41,784 nt of DNA, from assembly GCA_003526375.1 (NCBI GenBank), contig DPDG01000110.1, forward strand, positions 1 through 41,784, written 5' to 3'. The notes beneath the pieces were generated by a model. The model saw nothing but the letters and a program-made list of their open reading frames with translations, searched no databases and had not been told where the DNA came from. A program made the position numbers and the translations under genes. Within the stretch, counting starts at the first letter, position 1; the number at the start of each line of letters is the position of its first letter. The DNA comes from Lentisphaeria bacterium (GTDB taxonomy: Bacteria; Verrucomicrobiota; Lentisphaeria; Victivallales; UBA1829). Of the stretch, positions 15,375-24,110 are shown one piece after another.

Positions 15375-16514
15375 ATGAATCTTGCATTTGTCATATACAG
15401 ATATTTTCCGCACGGCGGGCTTCAGCAGGATCTGGAAAAGATCGTCTGCGAATGCATCGCGCGCGGACACAAGGTCACGGTCTTTGCCGGAGAATGGCAG
15501 GGCGCAGGGATTCCGTATGCCGATATTGAAATCATCAGACCCCGCGGTCTGGGCAGATGCGAAAAGATTGCCGCTTTTGAACGAAAAACATTCCAGCAGC
15601 TTGCCAAAGGGAAATTCGATGCGGTTACCGGATTCATCCCCATGCGCGGACTTGACGTTTATTTTGCTGGAAACGACTCGTTCCCCGCCGAACCGCCGAA
15701 GCGGACCTTCTGGGCGCGCCTCTTTTCGCCGCATTATTACATTGAGCAGAAACTGGAACAGGAAGTCTTCGCCCCTGCCTCGAAAACGAAAATCCTCTAT
15801 CTGACGGAATCGCAGAAACGGGACTTCATCCGTATCTACAACACGCCGGAGGAACGTTTTCATCTGCTCCCGCCGGGAATTTCCGAGGACCGCAGGCGTC
15901 CGGACGACAGAAAAAAAGTGGAGGAGATACGCACAAAGATCAGGCAGGAGTTCGGACTCGGCAGGAATCAGCTTCTCCTGCTCCAGGTCGCGTCCGATTT
16001 TACGGATCAGGGCGTGGACAGGACACTTCAGGCATTTGCCGCCCTGCCCGATACGCTCTACAGACAATGCCGTCTCCTGATCGTCGGAAGCGATACCTCC
16101 AACGGACATTTTGAGACGATGGCGGAAGAGTTGGAAATCACGAGCCGCACCACCTTTACCGGATGGCGGGACGATATCGGGCACCTGATGTTTTCCGGTG
16201 ACCTTCTGCTCTGTCCCGCGCGCGCCCGTTCCGCAGGCAGTGTATTGATCGAAGCAATCGCGGCGGGGCTCCCGGCGGTCTGCACCGACCAGTGCGGCTA
16301 CTCCGGTTTCACGGCAGAGAGCGGCGGTGTGGTTCTGCCGGAGCCGTTCGCGCAAAACGACCTGAACCATATGCTGGAGGAACTGGCGCTCTCCCCTGCC
16401 CTGCTTGATGAAATGAAGAACGCAACATTCGCCTATGCCGCCGGGCTTAATCTTTACCACCGACCGCAGAAGGCGGCCGATTTTATCGAGGAGAATTTTC
16501 AATGCAGGAAATAG
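15375..16514 (+). CDS. waaG: LPS core glucosyltransferase WaaG/RfaG (GT4)
   Basis: Retaining GT-B glycosyltransferase that adds the first hexose to heptose II of the LPS inner core on the cytoplasmic face. Seen: MNLAFVIYRYFPHGGLQQDLEKI at the N-terminus (the glycine-rich acceptor loop), NDSFPAEPPKRTFW, YLTESQKRDFIRIY, LLPPGI, and the C-terminal GT4 nucleotide-sugar motif RSAGSVLIEAIAAGLPAV with the EX7E Glu pair region. 379 residues is close to E. coli WaaG (374). GGAG 7 nt upstream fixes the ATG at 15375 rather than a TTG in the promoter. It overlaps waaP by 13 nt, so the two are translationally coupled. Confidence 0.9.
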   Translation: MNLAFVIYRYFPHGGLQQDLEKIVCECIARGHKVTVFAGEWQGAGIPYADIEIIRPRGLGRCEKIAAFERKTFQQLAKGKFDAVTGFIPMRGLDVYFAGNDSFPAEPPKRTFWARLFSPHYYIEQKLEQEVFAPASKTKILYLTESQKRDFIRIYNTPEERFHLLPPGISEDRRRPDDRKKVEEIRTKIRQEFGLGRNQLLLLQVASDFTDQGVDRTLQAFAALPDTLYRQCRLLIVGSDTSNGHFETMAEELEITSRTTFTGWRDDIGHLMFSGDLLLCPARARSAGSVLIEAIAAGLPAVCTDQCGYSGFTAESGGVVLPEPFAQNDLNHMLEELALSPALLDEMKNATFAYAAGLNLYHRPQKAADFIEENFQCRK

Positions 16515-17308
16515 CGCTTGCATCCCCGTTCAAAGAACTCTGGGCGGACAAAAACCCTTTCACCGAGGCATTCCGGCTGGACGGTGAAAGCTTCAGGCAG
16601 GTCAAGAGCCGCCACACCTTCCGTTTTGAAACCGGCGGAAAGGGGTATTTCGCCAAACTCCACCACGGATGCGGATGGCATGAAATTTTCAAGGACCTGT
16701 TCCAGTTCAAACGCCCCATTCTCGGGGCGGATAATGAATATCGCGCACTGCTGCACCTGAAAAAACAGAATATCGATACCATGACGCCATGCGCATACGG
16801 TATGCGGGGCTCGAATCCGGCTCATCTGCAATCCTTTCTGATCACGCGGGAACTGACCGGCGTCGTCAGCCTTGAGGATCTCTGCCTGAACTGGCAGGAA
16901 AACCCGCCGGCATTTTCCGTCAAGGCGGCGCTGATCCGCAAACTGGGCACCATGACCGGGCGGATGCACAGGAGCGGACTGAATCACAGAGACTGTTACA
17001 TCTGCCATTTTCTGCTGAAAAAAGATACGCTGGCGTCATCCGACCCGACGCTCCACGTCATTGACCTCCATCGCGCTCAAATCCGCGCAAAAGTGCCGCA
17101 TCGGTATCTGGTCAAGGATGTTGCGGGGCTCTTTTTTTCCTCCATGGACACCGGAATCACGTCCCGCGACATCCTGCGGTTCATCCGCGCCTACGCAGAC
17201 CGCCCTCTGCGGCAGGAACTTGCGGAAAACAGACGATTCTATGAAGATGTGAAAAAAGCGGCGCGGAAACTTTACAGAAAAGAATTCTCAAAAGAAGCAC
17301 CGCTGTAA
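16502..17308 (+). CDS. waaP: LPS core heptose(I) kinase WaaP/RfaP
   Basis: Kinase that phosphorylates heptose I of the inner core, stabilising the outer membrane through divalent cations. The family motifs are clear: KSRHTFRFETGGKGYFAKLHHGCGW-type N-lobe with the ATP-binding Lys, NEYRAL, GRMHRSGLNHRDCYICHFLL with the catalytic Asp, and VIDLHRAQIR with the metal-binding Asp. 268 residues is the usual length. It overlaps waaG by 13 nt. The 3' end also overlaps the convergent kinase-like gene at 17272 by 37 bp. Confidence 0.9.
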   Translation: MQEIALASPFKELWADKNPFTEAFRLDGESFRQVKSRHTFRFETGGKGYFAKLHHGCGWHEIFKDLFQFKRPILGADNEYRALLHLKKQNIDTMTPCAYGMRGSNPAHLQSFLITRELTGVVSLEDLCLNWQENPPAFSVKAALIRKLGTMTGRMHRSGLNHRDCYICHFLLKKDTLASSDPTLHVIDLHRAQIRAKVPHRYLVKDVAGLFFSSMDTGITSRDILRFIRAYADRPLRQELAENRRFYEDVKKAARKLYRKEFSKEAPL

Positions 17309-18048
17309 GCCGGATTGCACGCTTCATATCTCCGGATCACTTCCAGTTTCTGCTCCGTGGAAAGCCCGACCGGCTGAAAAAATGCTTTCAGGTCCGCGAC
17401 GGCTTTCTCCGCAAAGACGGCAGGATCAGGATAGGATTTCACGGTTGCAAGATCAATCCAGATGATTTTCATATCCTCGCCGGCGCCAAACCAGAGGAAA
17501 TTGCGCGGATGCGTTCCGCCGTGGCAGTATCCGTTCCGGTGAAGCGTCGCCAGCATTTCAATGAGCTTCAGGCAGAAAACCATCATATCGGGAGTTCCGT
17601 AACCGGGCCCGTCATCCACAGTGCAGAAGTAGGTTCCGTTGCGGGAGCCGTCCACGAAACGGGTGATCAGAAAGCTGGAGCTCAGCCACCATACGGTTCT
17701 CCGCTCCCCGTATGCCAGAACCTCCGCCGTAGGAATTCCGAGTTTCTGAACCGTAAGATATCCCTCCGCTTCGCGACAGGCAAGGGACGGGCGCAGAAAG
17801 TAGCGCAGGAAACGCTGTTCATAATAAGACTTGATCACCACGGAGCCGGAATAAAGTTCCCGCGGACACTCCGCCTTGTATACGGATTTATTGCGGGTCT
17901 TCCAAAGCTTCAGCGCTTCAAAATCGGGATGTTCCAGAAACCATTGGAACACCTTCCGGAAACCATCGCGCACCCAGGTCCACGAATGAAAACACGAAGG
18001 CTCCGAATTCACGGAAGCCGTAATATAACAAGATTGCCGGGAGTCCAA
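17272..18048 (-). CDS. LPS-kinase-like protein with altered catalytic loop
   Basis: Kinase-fold protein of the lipopolysaccharide kinase (WaaP/InaA/KdkA) group. Seen: SVYKAECPRELYSGSVVIK with the Lys, EAEGYLTVQKLGIPTAEVLAYGERR, a LHRNGYCHGGTHPRNFLW catalytic loop and IIWIDLATVKSY. In the loop the expected HGD reads HGG, so the usual catalytic Asp is absent while the later metal-binding Asp is kept. It may be a pseudokinase, or may use another residue. The start is set at a TTG (18048), which has AAGGAG 7 nt upstream, rather than an earlier GTG without a site. It runs convergent to waaP with a 37-bp tail overlap and divergent from the kinase at 18241. The likely role is core phosphorylation or its regulation. 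Confidence 0.7.
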   Translation of the reverse strand: MDSRQSCYITASVNSEPSCFHSWTWVRDGFRKVFQWFLEHPDFEALKLWKTRNKSVYKAECPRELYSGSVVIKSYYEQRFLRYFLRPSLACREAEGYLTVQKLGIPTAEVLAYGERRTVWWLSSSFLITRFVDGSRNGTYFCTVDDGPGYGTPDMMVFCLKLIEMLATLHRNGYCHGGTHPRNFLWFGAGEDMKIIWIDLATVKSYPDPAVFAEKAVADLKAFFQPVGLSTEQKLEVIRRYEACNPAYSGASFENSFL

Positions 18049-18240
18049 AAATATTCTCCTTCCCCACACAATGAAAAAAACTCAACAGACGCATGAAATA
18101 CGCCTGACTTGCGTGCATATTAATGACATACTTTCCGGAAAAATCTAATGGAATAGTGGAAAAAGAGGTAAAATTATGCTATTTTTATGTTTCCGGAGTT
18201 CCTCCCGGAACAACTTGGTGAAGAAAAAACAGGAAAAAAC

Positions 18241-18981
18241 ATGCTGCGTGAACTGGTTACGACTTTGATGGACTGCCGGAGAACCGGAGGAAATTATCTG
18301 TTCGGTAAAGGACGCTTTGTCCTGCGGGGTTTTACCGCCGATCCGGCTTTCGAACTCTCAAAATGCGCCATCATCAAAGATTCCAACACGACAACAACCG
18401 GAACCGCGCACGGGCTGTTCATCAAACGGTACAACTGCCGGGGGCTCTGGCGCACGCTCAAACGCACATTGCAGCTTCCGCGTTCCTACGAGTGTCTCGC
18501 GGCGGCAATCCGTCTGCAAAAGGCGGGAATCGCAACGCCGGCGGTCTTTCTCGCCTCACGGTATTATCTGATCACCGAAGTCCTCCCGGAAGACGCCGTG
18601 TTTCTGGACAAAGAACCGGAGCTGACTTCCGGCGTGGTTTCCGTTCTGGCAAAAATGCACGACGCGGGAATCTATCACGGCGACGTCAATCTCCGCAATA
18701 TCTATTTTCTGAATGGGCAATACGGATTCATAGATCTGGATTCCGCAAGGATTTTCCCGAAAGGGATCTCAAAAAGCCTGCGGAGGCAGGAGCTTGCGCG
18801 TCTGATTTCGTCCTATGCCAGAGAGTACAGCAGCCGTCAGGAGCCGCTTTCCGAATCCATACTGGATGAATTCACAAACCAAGTCACTGCCTGTTACAGG
18901 GAAAGAACCGGGATAAATCTGCTGGACTCAAAACTCAACGAACGCATTCAATATCTGATCCGGCGGGTGCGCCGCCGCTGA
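18241..18981 (+). CDS. LPS-kinase-like protein (WaaP/KdkA superfamily)
   Basis: A third LPS-kinase-like protein in the cluster. Residues up to about 80 form an N-lobe (GLFIKRYNCRGL with the Lys, then SYECLAAAIRLQKAGIATP). The catalytic loop MHDAGIYHGDVNLRNIYF has the canonical Asp, followed by FIDLDSARIF with the second Asp. The C-terminus is basic (RRVRRR), possibly for membrane contact. ATG at 18241 has AGGA about 6 nt upstream; the longer frame from 18187 has no ribosome site. The sugar phosphorylated (heptose II, Kdo or another) cannot be told. Confidence 0.75.
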   Translation: MLRELVTTLMDCRRTGGNYLFGKGRFVLRGFTADPAFELSKCAIIKDSNTTTTGTAHGLFIKRYNCRGLWRTLKRTLQLPRSYECLAAAIRLQKAGIATPAVFLASRYYLITEVLPEDAVFLDKEPELTSGVVSVLAKMHDAGIYHGDVNLRNIYFLNGQYGFIDLDSARIFPKGISKSLRRQELARLISSYAREYSSRQEPLSESILDEFTNQVTACYRERTGINLLDSKLNERIQYLIRRVRRR

Positions 18982-19285
18982 ATCGGCATTCAATACTGCA
19001 AGGTCCCCTTTCCTGTCCCTTCTTTCATTATCTCACGGCAACACAAAATTCAGAAGAAATCCTCTGACTTTCCTTCCATGCCGCCGTCCACCAGGCATTC
19101 CTGCCGGATTATGGGCGTTTAAGGGAAACCGAAGCGGCGGCAGGAATGGCGAATACAGGAGAATGTAAAACAGTTGCCTTGCAATGCCATGACGCTTCTC
19201 CGGATGGCTGGCAAAGCCTCAGCCCCGCAATCTCCGTATTGTCAACCTCCGCCGAGACAGTGGAATCTGAACGCTGTCTGACGAA
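18982..19285. other. Intergenic region with an inverted repeat
   Basis: No gene seen between the convergent LPS-kinase-like and DUF4838 genes. ATTCCTGCCG (19097-19106) and CGGCAGGAAT (19138-19147) are a perfect 10-bp inverted repeat with a 31-nt spacer. AGACAG/CTGTCT around 19256-19284 is a weaker hairpin just after the DUF4838 stop. Neither has a T run. Confidence 0.5.
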
Positions 19286-21655
19286 TCAAGGAGCGGCGAC
19301 GGCGATGATCCGGTCACAGCAAATCGCATTGGCACGGGTTGAACCCGGCACATATGCGGGACCTTGCAGTTTCAATGAAATATAAACAGTATAACGGTTA
19401 TTGCCGTCATGTGCATAAAGACTGTCCAGGCGATGCTGAAGCAGCCATTCGCCCGCCCAGACCAAAGTGCTCTGCTCCAAATCAACAGTTCCGATTTTAT
19501 ACAAGTGATATTTTTCATCTTTCGGAAAATTCCTGCGTGGAAGTTCCGCTTCCTTCAAATGCTTTCCTGATGTCTCCGAGTAAATGCCGAAACGCACCCT
19601 CTGTCCATTGTCCGCATGGAATTTAACTGGATCAATATTGCGTTTCGGATGTGCGATCCTCATAGCCATTCCACCCGCCGCAGCATCATCCGCAACCAGC
19701 TCCGTTCCGTAAGATGCAAGGCTTTTCAAGGCGTTGAAGTCAGACGAGGTAATGTCGAATACAGGAGAACCGCTGACAATACCGGGCAATGGATATTTCG
19801 CACCGGAAGCCATTTTCTGCGAAGAAGTAAAAAAATTTTCCATGACGGCGAAATTCCGCTGTTCCCTGCCGCCCGAATACCAGCGCTTGATGCTTCTTGT
19901 CCAATTTTGCCGAAGCCTCCGTTTCACCGTGTCAATCTCCGGCAATTTTTCATGACTGCCGATGCGGCGGATCCGTGCAATGTCCACAGGGACTCTTTCA
20001 TTGGTGACATGGCAAAGCAGTTCAGGATTGCCTGCAACAGCCTTCTCGGCAGCCGCGAACAACCGCTCCGCCTGAATGAAAAAGTCCAAATCAAGATAGG
20101 TGCGGGCATCAACATCCAGAGCGTTCAAACTCCCGGCATTTTTCTGTTTATCCATAATCAGAGTGTAAAGTTGAAACATCGGAGCGGCCGCCTCCCTGTA
20201 ATAAGCCGAAAAAAATTGATTCAGCAGAGGTTCGATCTCCTGTTCAGGGTTGAGCTTGATTTTATAGCCGAGCCAGACCCGGAGGGGATGAAAACAGACG
20301 CGATCGGGATATTCACATTCGGAAAAAACGTAGTCGGCTCCGCATTTTTTATAAAGTTTATGATTTTCAATAATCGCTTCGGCGGGAATGACTCCCGCAT
20401 TATTACCGGCGGTGCCTCCGAATAAAACCCAGTAATCCCAGATATGAATTCGGGCGAGTCTGCTCCATGCTTCACAGTCTTTCGCCTGACGGTTTCCAGC
20501 GGCATTTAAGGGCCGCATCATGTCATAACGGTTCTTTTCCCAACTGAGCGGAGAAAAACGGACCCTGACATTTCCGGCAGCCTGAATCCCGTGTTCCGGG
20601 GGAATTTCAGTATTCATATAAGCATCGGTCTGAATCATGATATCGGGATATTCAAGGGCAATTTCCGACGCGATCTCATTGACAAATTCGAGCAGCACCC
20701 CGGAATATGCACCATACTTTTCAGCTCTGGCAAGACAATCACGGCATTCACAGCGGTCATCAATATCGTTCTGAATGATACAATAGATCCGGGGATAGTC
20801 GACAGGAGAATTCTTCCGGTCAGCGATAATGAAATTTTTCAGTTGCGCGGTAAATTTTTTCCGGGCTTCCGGACTGCTGAAACAGACCTGTCCGGGTCCG
20901 GCGGTTCCAGTCGGCCGCTGCCTGATCCCGTTTTTATTGAGAGAATAACATTCTTCAAATCCACTCTGCGGCCAATGCCGTATATATTGATAGAGTGTGT
21001 CCTGCGAGCCCGGACTGCCGAACACAGGCAGCAGCCCCCATTTATGAAGATTTGCCAGGGCTTCCCGATCTTCAAAAAACAGGTTTTCCCGGTTTCGGAC
21101 CAGAAATTCAATTCTTCCCGGAGCATCGTTGAACGTAGTGAAAATTCCGCGATAAGCAAAAACAGGTTTTCCTGTTTCATCTATTTTTCCGGGAAGCTCC
21201 ACGCTCCCCTTTTCAGGGTAGTAAGTATAATATTGGTCAAGCCACAGAATTTTGCAGAATTTTTCAAGGAATTCATAAACACCGTATAAAGTGCCGACCG
21301 GCAGACCGCCTGCAATAATCAGACTGTCCTGATGCCGCCTGATCAGCCAGGCGTCCCTGTCAAAACCGGTACATCTGATTCCGGCGGCTCTGGCGAATTC
21401 CGTATTTCCCAGATAAATCGCCGAAGCGGATAAATTCTCCCCCTCCCTGCCGACAACAATATTTTTGCCGGTCAACCGTTTCAGATGAATCTCCAACTCC
21501 CTGGCAGCCGCCTGTTCCGCCGCTGTCGGTTGAACAGGCAGGACAATGTTGGAAAGATTCACTGCCGGTGTTGCAGCAGCGGACAGGGCAAAAACGGCAG
21601 AGAGCAGGAAAAGCGCCATTTTAAATGTTTTATTTTTTTGAGCAGCAGACATCAT
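19286..21655 (-). CDS. Secreted DUF4838-type glycoside-hydrolase-like protein
   Basis: Large exported protein with the layout of DUF4838 proteins: signal peptide MALFLLSAVFALSAAATP, then an alpha-glucuronidase-like N-terminal domain (AARELEIHLKRLTGKNI, YLGNTEFAR, GTLYGVYEFLEKF, WLDQYYTYYPEKG), then a barrel-like region with FVYR/FAYRGIFTTFND, the CECRDCLARAEKYG cysteine motif, a VNEIASEIALEYPDI segment and HIWDYWV. These proteins are common in polysaccharide-degrading bacteria; catalysis is not established. The start at 21655 has GGGAG about 9 nt upstream; the longer frame would overlap the pseudopilin. It lies 17 nt after the broken pseudopilin gene and shares its leader style, so the two form one operon. 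Confidence 0.75.
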   Translation of the reverse strand: MMSAAQKNKTFKMALFLLSAVFALSAAATPAVNLSNIVLPVQPTAAEQAAARELEIHLKRLTGKNIVVGREGENLSASAIYLGNTEFARAAGIRCTGFDRDAWLIRRHQDSLIIAGGLPVGTLYGVYEFLEKFCKILWLDQYYTYYPEKGSVELPGKIDETGKPVFAYRGIFTTFNDAPGRIEFLVRNRENLFFEDREALANLHKWGLLPVFGSPGSQDTLYQYIRHWPQSGFEECYSLNKNGIRQRPTGTAGPGQVCFSSPEARKKFTAQLKNFIIADRKNSPVDYPRIYCIIQNDIDDRCECRDCLARAEKYGAYSGVLLEFVNEIASEIALEYPDIMIQTDAYMNTEIPPEHGIQAAGNVRVRFSPLSWEKNRYDMMRPLNAAGNRQAKDCEAWSRLARIHIWDYWVLFGGTAGNNAGVIPAEAIIENHKLYKKCGADYVFSECEYPDRVCFHPLRVWLGYKIKLNPEQEIEPLLNQFFSAYYREAAAPMFQLYTLIMDKQKNAGSLNALDVDARTYLDLDFFIQAERLFAAAEKAVAGNPELLCHVTNERVPVDIARIRRIGSHEKLPEIDTVKRRLRQNWTRSIKRWYSGGREQRNFAVMENFFTSSQKMASGAKYPLPGIVSGSPVFDITSSDFNALKSLASYGTELVADDAAAGGMAMRIAHPKRNIDPVKFHADNGQRVRFGIYSETSGKHLKEAELPRRNFPKDEKYHLYKIGTVDLEQSTLVWAGEWLLQHRLDSLYAHDGNNRYTVYISLKLQGPAYVPGSTRANAICCDRIIAVAAP

Positions 21656-21672
21656 TTGAAAAATCTCCCTAT

Positions 21673-22461
21673 TCAAAATTGGCGGAGAGAACGGTTTTCC
21701 CAACTGCCGAGTCTGGCGTTGGCTGTGGCGGCATTATAAAAATAGTATTCTTTCCAGTTCATCATAGTGGAATGATATACCTTATAACTTTGCGCACGTC
21801 CGTCTCCTGTGAGAATGTTTTTGTTCATGCCGTGAATAGCCAGCGCCTGCATAATGCGGGGCTTTCCGCTGTATGCACTGTCCACATCCAGATGAGTCCA
21901 GTAGTTGTCAATCCCCCAGTAATAATCATTCGGCTGATCTGTCCTCGGGTTGGCGGTATAGGGATCGGTGCAGAAAATAGTGACCAGCCGTCCGGGCGCC
22001 CTGCATCCGGTAAATTTCATCGGGGCGGCGAAATTACTGCCGGCAAGCTGCCCGATACTGGTTTCGATGCAGTAACTGCGATTATGCCATTTCCCGCCGC
22101 TGAACATCCAGGGAAGCGCTTTATAATCAGTTACCACTGTTCTTGTGGGATCCGCCGCGCAATTCATCTGAGAGTAAGTGATGTTTTTAGTTTCGAGCAG
22201 TATCTTCCAGGCGGGAATGAAATTTTCTCCGGCTGGAGCCGGAACTCCTTCCTTAGTCGCACTGGTGGGGAAATAATCTGCATAATCATTGGAATAGGCG
22301 GCAACTCCGATCCCCAATTGCTTCAAGTTGCTGATACAGGAAATTGTTCTGGCTTTCATCCGGACCTGATTCAAAGCCGGAAGCAGCATGGAGGCGAGGA
22401 TCGCGATGATCTCGATTATATTGAACTCATTTTTCTGATTTTACTTGCTTATACTTTCCAT
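21673..22461 (-). pseudogene. Prepilin-type protein gene broken by an in-frame stop
   Basis: The body from 22389 is a normal family member (MLLPALNQVRMKARTISCISNLKQLG to NKNILTGDGRAQS). Upstream in the same frame lie EFNIIEIIAILAS, a shortened prepilin helix with Glu at +5, then TAA at 22443-22441, then MESISK starting at an ATG at 22461. The leader before that ATG (AGAGAG, then T-rich) closely resembles that of the DUF4838 gene, supporting it as the original start. So a nonsense codon sits 7 codons into the leader. In addition, about six residues of the usual LLVVIA helix are missing and the residue at -1 is Glu instead of Gly. Translation could only restart at 22389, without the prepilin signal. 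A sequencing error is possible for the stop but not for the other changes. Confidence 0.65.
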
Positions 22462-22481
22462 TTTTGAAAAAATCTCTCTTT

Positions 22482-22507
22482 GTTGTTCATGAATACGCTT
22501 GAACAAC
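22482..22507. promoter_or_regulatory. Palindromic operator candidate upstream of pseudopilin-DUF4838 operon
   Basis: GTTGTTCA (22482-22489), a 10-nt spacer and TGAACAAC (22500-22507) form a perfect 8-bp inverted repeat 20 nt before the original pseudopilin ATG. The position fits a repressor operator or a 5' hairpin. No regulator gene is adjacent. Confidence 0.45.
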
Positions 22508-22542
22508 ATCAAAAATACAAGTCCTGCTGAATCATTGGCCAA

Positions 22543-22580
22543 TTGTCAAGGTAAATGCACGTTTGTCAGGGTGAATGCAC
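22543..22580 (+). repeat. Tandem 20-bp direct repeat, possible IS end remnant
   Basis: TTGTCA-A-GGT-A-AATGCAC (22543-22560) and TTGTCA-G-GGT-G-AATGCAC (22563-22580) differ at two positions, period 20 bp. Tandem copies of a TGTCA-starting motif are typical of the termini of IS21-family elements, but no transposase is nearby. It could also be a pair of regulator sites. Confidence 0.45.
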
Positions 22581-22663
22581 AATAAATGTAAATTTTGAGC
22601 GTTTAGTCTGACAAGCACAATTTCTCCTGCCAGTCAGCCACAAGCAAAGCAATTCGGTTCAGA

Positions 22664-24034
22664 TTATTTCTCCAAGCTGTTCAATGCTTTTTGGGCATTC
22701 TCATCTCCCTGCTCTGCTGCTTTGCGATACCACTTCACCGCTTCGGATATATTTTTTGCCACCCCCTCCCCATTGGCATAACACCAGCCAAGATTATATT
22801 GTGCTTTAGCATGTCCCTGATCAGCGGCTTTCCGATACCACTTTACAGCTTCACTCATATCCTTTGCAACGCCATAACCATTGGCATAACACCAGCCAAG
22901 AGCACATTGTGCTCCGGAATGTCCCTGCTCCGCAGCCTTGAGAAGATACTCTTTAGAAGTTTTCTCATCCGGTTCCTTTTGGAAAACTCCGCCTCTGGAA
23001 TACCACAGCCCCATTGCAAGCAGAGCATCAGGATTCCCCTTATCCGCCTGTTTCTTGATTTTCGACAGGAAAGAACGCATGACGTCATCCGGAACAGCGG
23101 CATCATCAGCAAGAATCATATTCGCATAATTTACATAAGCAGTGATTGCACTCCCATCGTCTTCATTCAGATATTTCTCGCACCGGAGCACCAATTTCCG
23201 AGCATATTCAAGTGCCTTCTCACTGTTCTTCTGCGACTGATAAAAAAGTGTCATCATCCCAGTTGTGGCAACCAGATTCTCAGCAAGCTGATTACCCGTT
23301 TTCTTTACGGAGGCGTCCTCCTGCCACTCCAGCAACAATCCTTCCAGTTCAAGATAATACTTTTCCGCTTGATCCGCCTTGCCGTATATTTCTGACGCAA
23401 GTGCAAGTTTCGCATACAATTCATTGAGATTATGCGCATGGGCAGGATTTGCCTTGCAGAGAGAGACAAGTATCCGCTGGGATTCCTCAAACTCGGTTTG
23501 CCGGTTTGTAAAAAAATAGAGCTCGGCAAGCTGGCGGTACAGCTGTATTCGGCGGGAAGCTTCAACAACTTCGGGATTCTGCTCAATGATGGCACGTGCG
23601 TGAGAATAGTGCTGCAACGCGGCATCCCTCTTGTTCAAACGGGTATAGATGATTCCCAGCAGACATTCCGTATAGGATACCTCAAAATGCCGCTCCCCAT
23701 GCAGTTCTTTTTTCAGCGCCAATGCCTTCAGACCGTATTTCTCCGCCTCTGTATCGTTTTGCAGATTCAGGTATGCCGAGCTGAGAGCCTCATAAGCTCT
23801 TGCAAGCGTATTCTTGTCAGGGGCGGGCTGTTTCTCCAGCAAGTCCAGAGCCTCCAGCAGAGACTTTACGGCAACGGCATAATCTGCGTTCTCCTCCGCT
23901 GCGATTCCTTTCAAATAAAGCTCATCGACCGGATTCTTTGCTTCGGTTGCGACCTCTGCAGCAGGCCTGCTCCCGACACAGCCTCCGGACAATAACACTG
24001 ATGCCAGCAATACCATACATCCACGATAGTTCAT
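22664..24034 (-). CDS. TPR/Sel1-repeat lipoprotein
   Basis: Envelope repeat protein. The N-terminus is a lipoprotein signal with Cys at 19 (LLASVLLSGGC; Ser-Gly-Gly-Cys is a slightly unusual lipobox). Residues about 35-300 are TPR-like (ALDLLEKQ, LARAYEALSSAYLNL, AEKYGLKALALKKEL). The C-terminus carries three to four Sel1 repeats with the AAEQGHSGAQCALGWCYANG pattern. Sel1/TPR arrays are protein-binding scaffolds. It is a tandem paralogue of the next gene upstream (24111), with near-identical DNA blocks and an identical ribosome-site leader. It is the last gene of the 18-kb minus-strand cluster. Confidence 0.85.
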   Translation of the reverse strand: MNYRGCMVLLASVLLSGGCVGSRPAAEVATEAKNPVDELYLKGIAAEENADYAVAVKSLLEALDLLEKQPAPDKNTLARAYEALSSAYLNLQNDTEAEKYGLKALALKKELHGERHFEVSYTECLLGIIYTRLNKRDAALQHYSHARAIIEQNPEVVEASRRIQLYRQLAELYFFTNRQTEFEESQRILVSLCKANPAHAHNLNELYAKLALASEIYGKADQAEKYYLELEGLLLEWQEDASVKKTGNQLAENLVATTGMMTLFYQSQKNSEKALEYARKLVLRCEKYLNEDDGSAITAYVNYANMILADDAAVPDDVMRSFLSKIKKQADKGNPDALLAMGLWYSRGGVFQKEPDEKTSKEYLLKAAEQGHSGAQCALGWCYANGYGVAKDMSEAVKWYRKAADQGHAKAQYNLGWCYANGEGVAKNISEAVKWYRKAAEQGDENAQKALNSLEK

Positions 24035-24110
24035 CGGTTCCTCTCCCTTGTCATTCTTGTTTTCCAGTTCACCATTTGCACATCACAACGAAATCAAATC
24101 TGATTCCAGT

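Noticed and set aside
15372..16523. 383-codon minus-strand frame opposite waaG
   Set aside because: The opposite strand encodes clear WaaG motifs; this frame has no ribosome site or family resemblance.
19146..19385. 79-codon plus-strand frame near the DUF4838 stop
   Set aside because: Overlaps the DUF4838 C-terminus, has no ribosome site and no recognisable features.
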